A stretch of DNA of 64,000 nt from Reyranella sp. (GTDB taxonomy: Bacteria > Pseudomonadota > Alphaproteobacteria > Reyranellales > Reyranellaceae), in assembly GCF_017305915.1 (NCBI RefSeq), contig NZ_JAFKJN010000021.1:62001-126000 (forward strand), read 5' to 3'. Within the stretch, counting starts at the first letter, position 1, and every line of letters starts with the position of its first letter. The position numbers were made by a program, and so were the translations under genes. The notes under the pieces were generated by a model. It searched no databases. It saw nothing but the letters and a program-made list of their open reading frames with translations, and had not been told where the DNA came from. Positions 55,692 to 64,000 of the stretch are shown here, in pieces.

Positions 55692-57023
55692 ATGGCTGAC
55701 ACCGTGTTCCACAAGGACTTCAAGGCGATGCCGTGGTGGTGGGAATGGTGGCATCCCAACAACGACCTGTCGCAAGACCCGCCGCTCAAGACCGACGTGC
55801 TGGTGGTCGGCGCGGGCTATGGCGGCCTGTCGACCGCGCTGGAGCTCGGCCGCTCCGGCGTCGACGTGACGGTGCTGGAGCGCGGCGATTTCGGCGTCGG
55901 CGCCTCGACTCGCAACGGCGGCGGGGTGAGCGGCGGCACCACCATGGGCAAGGGCTTCTCCGGCAAGGGCGTCGGCGGCGATGCCGAGGCCTGGAAGCAG
56001 ATCATGCAGCGCATGCTGGCCGACGCCGCCGATTCGCTCAGCCAGGTCGAGACGGTGATCCGCCGCGAGGGCATCGAATGCCACTGGCGCATGAACGGCC
56101 GCTTCAGCGGCGCCTACACGCCGCGCCACTTCCAGGAGCAGGCGGCCAAGGTCGGCACCTACAATGCGAGCGCCGGGCTCGGAACGTACATGATCCCGCG
56201 TGAAAAACAGCGCGAGGAGATCGCGTCGGACTATTACTACGGCGGCATGGTGGTGGAGCGCACGGGCCAGCTTAACCCGGCGCTCTATTACGGCGGCCTG
56301 CTCGCGGCCACGCATCGCGCCGGCGCCAAGCTGTGCGCGCAGTGCAATGCCGAGCAGATCGAGCGCAAGTCCGGCGGTTTTCGCGTGCTCACCAGCAAGG
56401 GCCCGATCGAGGCGAAAGAGGTCGTGATCGCGACCAACGGCTACACCACCGAGCTGACGCCGACGCTCCGGCGCAAGCTGGTGCCGGTGGCCAGCCACAT
56501 CATCGCGACCGAGGAACTGCCCGAGGACCTGGTCCGCAGCCTGATCCCCAAGAATCGCGTGGTCAGCGATACCAAGCGGGTGCTCTGCTATTACCGCCAG
56601 TCGCCCGACTTCAAGCGCGTGATCTTCGGCGGCCGGGCGCGCTTCACCCAGGTGACGCCCGAGGTCAGCGCGCCGGTGCTGCACGGCTACATGCTGGAAC
56701 GCTGGCCGCAGCTCAAGGGCGTGAAAGTCACCCACGCCTGGACCGGCAACGTCGCCTTCGCCTTCGACTTCCTGCCGCACATGGGCATGGAGCAGGGCAT
56801 GCACTACCTGATGGCCTGCAACGGCTCGGGCGTGGCGATGATGAGCTATCTCGGCTACCAGACCGCGCGCAAGATCGTCGGCGGCACGAACGCGCCGGTG
56901 AACGCCTTCGACGGCCAGCCCTTCCCGACCGTGCCGTTCTACAGCGGCAATCCCGAATGGGTGCTGCCGTTCGTCGGCGCCTGGTACCGCACCCGCGACT
57001 GGTGGGACCGGGTAAGGGCGTAG
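55692..57023 (+). CDS. FAD-dependent amine oxidase-like protein (DAO family, PuuB-like)
   Basis: A 443-residue flavoprotein. After a Trp-rich N terminus (WWWEWWHPN) comes the FAD-binding DVLVVGAGYGGLSTALEL at about residues 35-52. The DAO domain runs to the C terminus, with HAWTGNVAFAFDFLPHMG near the end as in gamma-glutamylputrescine oxidase and related enzymes. It starts 11 bases after the PotC-like stop behind an aaggag site. It would oxidise the amine imported by the transporter. No glutamylputrescine synthetase or other puu gene is adjacent, so the exact substrate is inferred. Confidence 0.88.
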   Translation: MADTVFHKDFKAMPWWWEWWHPNNDLSQDPPLKTDVLVVGAGYGGLSTALELGRSGVDVTVLERGDFGVGASTRNGGGVSGGTTMGKGFSGKGVGGDAEAWKQIMQRMLADAADSLSQVETVIRREGIECHWRMNGRFSGAYTPRHFQEQAAKVGTYNASAGLGTYMIPREKQREEIASDYYYGGMVVERTGQLNPALYYGGLLAATHRAGAKLCAQCNAEQIERKSGGFRVLTSKGPIEAKEVVIATNGYTTELTPTLRRKLVPVASHIIATEELPEDLVRSLIPKNRVVSDTKRVLCYYRQSPDFKRVIFGGRARFTQVTPEVSAPVLHGYMLERWPQLKGVKVTHAWTGNVAFAFDFLPHMGMEQGMHYLMACNGSGVAMMSYLGYQTARKIVGGTNAPVNAFDGQPFPTVPFYSGNPEWVLPFVGAWYRTRDWWDRVRA

Positions 57024-57053
57024 AATTCACCCGGACCGCGGTCCGGATGATTT

Positions 57054-58925
57054 TCAGTCGGCTTCGGCGGCCCGCAAGGGCACCGGGGTGTCGAGCAGCG
57101 AGACCAGCACGCGTTCGAGCGATTCCGGCTCGATCGGCTTCTGCAGCAGCGGCACGTTGGCGTAGCGCCGGTCGATGCTGTCGCGCTGGTAGCCGGTCAG
57201 AAACACGAACGGCACGCCGTGCGCGGTCAGGAAGTCGGCCAGCGGCTCGGCCAGCTCGCCCGCCAGGTTGAAGTCGAGCAGCGCGCCGTCGAAGCGCTCG
57301 ACCTTGGCGGCGGCCAGGCCGTCGGCCAGCCGGGCGTAGGGGCCGATCACGATCGCGCCCAGGCTTTCGAGCAGCTTCTTGGCCATCATGCCGACCAGGA
57401 ACTCGTCCTCGACCATCAGCAGGCGCTTGCCCGACAGGCCGCGCGGCAGCGACTGGGCCCCGGCCTTCGACGGCGTCGTCGGATTCTGCGGCATCGGGTC
57501 GGGCGTGACGATCTGCGCCCGCGGGATCATCAGGCGGCAGCGCAGGCCCTCGGGGCGCCAGTCGTAGTCGACGCCGCCGCGGAACTGCGCCTCGATCGAC
57601 GACCGCACAATCGACAGGCCGAAGCCCAGCGACGAGGGCGGCTTGGCCGGCGGCCCGCCGGTCTCCTCCCATTCGAGCTCGAGCGCATCGGAGCCGATCG
57701 ACCAGGTGACCTTGAGCTTGCCGGTGTCGGTCGACAGCGCGCCGTACTTCGCGGCGTTGGTTGCGAGCTCGTGCAGGGCGAGCGCCACGGCCTGGGCGGT
57801 GGCCGGCAGCAGCATCGCCGGCGAGCCCTCGGCCGCGACGCGCTCGCGATCGTCGGCGCGATAGGGCGCCATCTCCTCGTCGACGATCTGGCGCAGGTTG
57901 GCGCCCTGCCAGCGCGTCGCCGACAGGAGGTTGTGCGTGGCAGCCAGCGCGTGGATGCGGCCCTCAACCGTCGAGATGAAGTCGGCCGTGGTCTGGGCCT
58001 TGGTCAGCCTGAGGACCGACAGCACCACGGCCAGCATGTTCTTGGCGCGATGGTCGACCTCGCGGGCGAGCAGCAGCTGGCGCTCCTCGGCGCGCTTGCG
58101 GTCGGTGACGTCGACGGTGACGCCGGTCATGCGCAGCGGCTTGCCGTCGGGCTCGCGGCTGATGATGCCGGCGCCGTAGCACCAGCGCACCTCGCCGCTC
58201 GGCCGGACGATACGGAACTCGACCTGGAAGCGCGACCCGCCCTCGGCGACCAGCCCCGCCACCGAGCTTCGCTCGCGGTCCTCGGGATGCATCATCGCCT
58301 CGATGTGCTCGACGGTCGGCTGGAAGGCCGCCGGATCGACGCCGAAGATGCGGTAAGGGCCGTCGTCCCATTCGATGTGGCCGGTGGCGAGGTCGACCTC
58401 CCACGAGCCCATGTCGCCCGCCGACAGCGCGATCGAGCGCCGTTCCTCGCTCTGGCGCAGCTTCTCGGTCTGCGCCTCGAGCTCGGCGGTGCGCGCGGCG
58501 ACGCGCTGCTCGAGCTCGGCATTCAGCGTCTCGAGCTGGCGGGTCTTGCGGTAGAGCTCGGTGAACACCCGGACCTTGGCGCGCAGCACCTCGGGCACCA
58601 CCGGCACGGTGACGTAGTCGACCGCGCCGATCTCGTAGCCGCGCAGATGGTCGGTCTCGGCGATCTGCACGCCCGAGACGAAGATCATGGCGAGCTTCTG
58701 GAAGCGTGGATGCTCGCGGATCATCGCCGCGAGCTGGAAGCCGTCGATCTGCGGCATCACCACGTCGATCAGCACGACGGCGATGTCGGTCTTGAGCAGG
58801 ATGCCGAGCGCCTCGTGCGGCGAGTTGGCCTTGATCAGGTTCTCGCCAAGCTCCTCGAGGATGACCTCGTAGCTCAGGAGCTTGGCTGGCTGGTCGTCCA
58901 CCAGGAGGATGTTGACCTTGTCCAT
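57054..58925 (-). CDS. HWE histidine kinase with N- and C-terminal receiver domains
   Basis: A 623-residue cytoplasmic sensor. Residues 4-120 are a receiver (phospho-acceptor Asp54 in VLIDVVMPQ), 125-165 a coiled coil, and 165-280 a PAS domain. The kinase core is HWE-type: His292 in VDHRAKNMLAVV, N-box HELATNAAKYGAL at 385-397, and LEWEETGG. Residues 500-615 are a second receiver (Asp551 in ALLDFNLAG). No membrane segment. The layout suits a relay hub reading the large hybrid kinase encoded just upstream on this strand, 31 bases away (inference). Confidence 0.92.
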   Translation of the reverse strand: MDKVNILLVDDQPAKLLSYEVILEELGENLIKANSPHEALGILLKTDIAVVLIDVVMPQIDGFQLAAMIREHPRFQKLAMIFVSGVQIAETDHLRGYEIGAVDYVTVPVVPEVLRAKVRVFTELYRKTRQLETLNAELEQRVAARTAELEAQTEKLRQSEERRSIALSAGDMGSWEVDLATGHIEWDDGPYRIFGVDPAAFQPTVEHIEAMMHPEDRERSSVAGLVAEGGSRFQVEFRIVRPSGEVRWCYGAGIISREPDGKPLRMTGVTVDVTDRKRAEERQLLLAREVDHRAKNMLAVVLSVLRLTKAQTTADFISTVEGRIHALAATHNLLSATRWQGANLRQIVDEEMAPYRADDRERVAAEGSPAMLLPATAQAVALALHELATNAAKYGALSTDTGKLKVTWSIGSDALELEWEETGGPPAKPPSSLGFGLSIVRSSIEAQFRGGVDYDWRPEGLRCRLMIPRAQIVTPDPMPQNPTTPSKAGAQSLPRGLSGKRLLMVEDEFLVGMMAKKLLESLGAIVIGPYARLADGLAAAKVERFDGALLDFNLAGELAEPLADFLTAHGVPFVFLTGYQRDSIDRRYANVPLLQKPIEPESLERVLVSLLDTPVPLRAAEAD

Positions 58926-58956
58926 GACGCGGTGTGCGGCTGGTCCTTGATGTCTT

Positions 58957-64000
<5,044 letters not shown>

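Overview
The window is GC-rich and gene-dense, with very short or overlapping gene junctions (many ATGA and GTGA overlaps) and Shine-Dalgarno-led starts. The gene families (BMP-type nucleoside ABC system, Bug/TctC binding proteins, HWE histidine kinase, Lin0512 proteins, nitrile hydratase) and the GC-rich palindromic intergenic repeats suggest an alphaproteobacterium, perhaps a soil or freshwater Rhodospirillales or Hyphomicrobiales relative. That placement is inference. No rRNA, tRNA, CRISPR array, prophage or intact insertion sequence was seen.

Layout. 1-4.5 kb: end of an arylsulfatase, an MFS carrier, both nitrile hydratase subunits and an amidase (nitrile to amide to acid). 4.6-11.5 kb: a luciferase-like monooxygenase, a Tat-type amidohydrolase, a small XRE regulator, a triple-fusion flavoprotein and an isochorismatase-fold hydrolase. 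11.5-22.7 kb: a reverse-strand dihydropyrimidinase, then a ten-gene forward operon for nucleoside capture and breakdown: BMP binding protein, ATPase, two permeases, cytidine deaminase, purine nucleoside phosphorylase, thymidine phosphorylase, a PhyH dioxygenase, adenosine deaminase and an exported e(P4)-type phosphatase. 22.7-27 kb: a reverse-strand sugar (CUT1) ABC operon. 27-34.6 kb: a reverse-strand peptide ABC operon followed by a serine hydrolase and a class III nucleotide cyclase. 34.6-37.3 kb: a small alpha+beta barrel protein, a decayed molybdoenzyme fragment and a gamma-glutamyltransferase. 37.3-44.1 kb: a second luciferase-like monooxygenase, a two-gene unit ending in a selenoprotein, then reverse-strand GST, two Lin0512 proteins, two TctC binding proteins and DoxX. 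44.3-48.7 kb: a second CUT1 sugar ABC operon. 48.7-51.8 kb: small low-complexity and exported proteins and an NMT1/THI5-like protein. 51.9-57 kb: a polyamine-type ABC operon with an amine-oxidase-like flavoprotein. 57-64 kb: an HWE kinase with two receiver domains and a very large hybrid kinase with eight tandem HAMP repeats, cut by the window edge.

The most notable item is at 39646-40170. A 174-codon frame is interrupted only by an in-frame TGA that reads Sec-Gly-Ser-Cys, the UGSC selenoprotein signature. A SECIS-like hairpin follows the TGA, with its loop GU at the same spacing I recall for E. coli fdhF. A conventional caller would split or truncate this gene. It lies 14 bases downstream of a 351-residue protein of unrecognised family ending in a CxxC motif, and together they look like a two-gene redox or xenobiotic module. 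Also notable are a family of compound palindromes (one inside a permease coding region), a tandem TctC pair whose upstream copy has lost its normal start and stop codons, and a dioxygenase embedded in the nucleoside operon.
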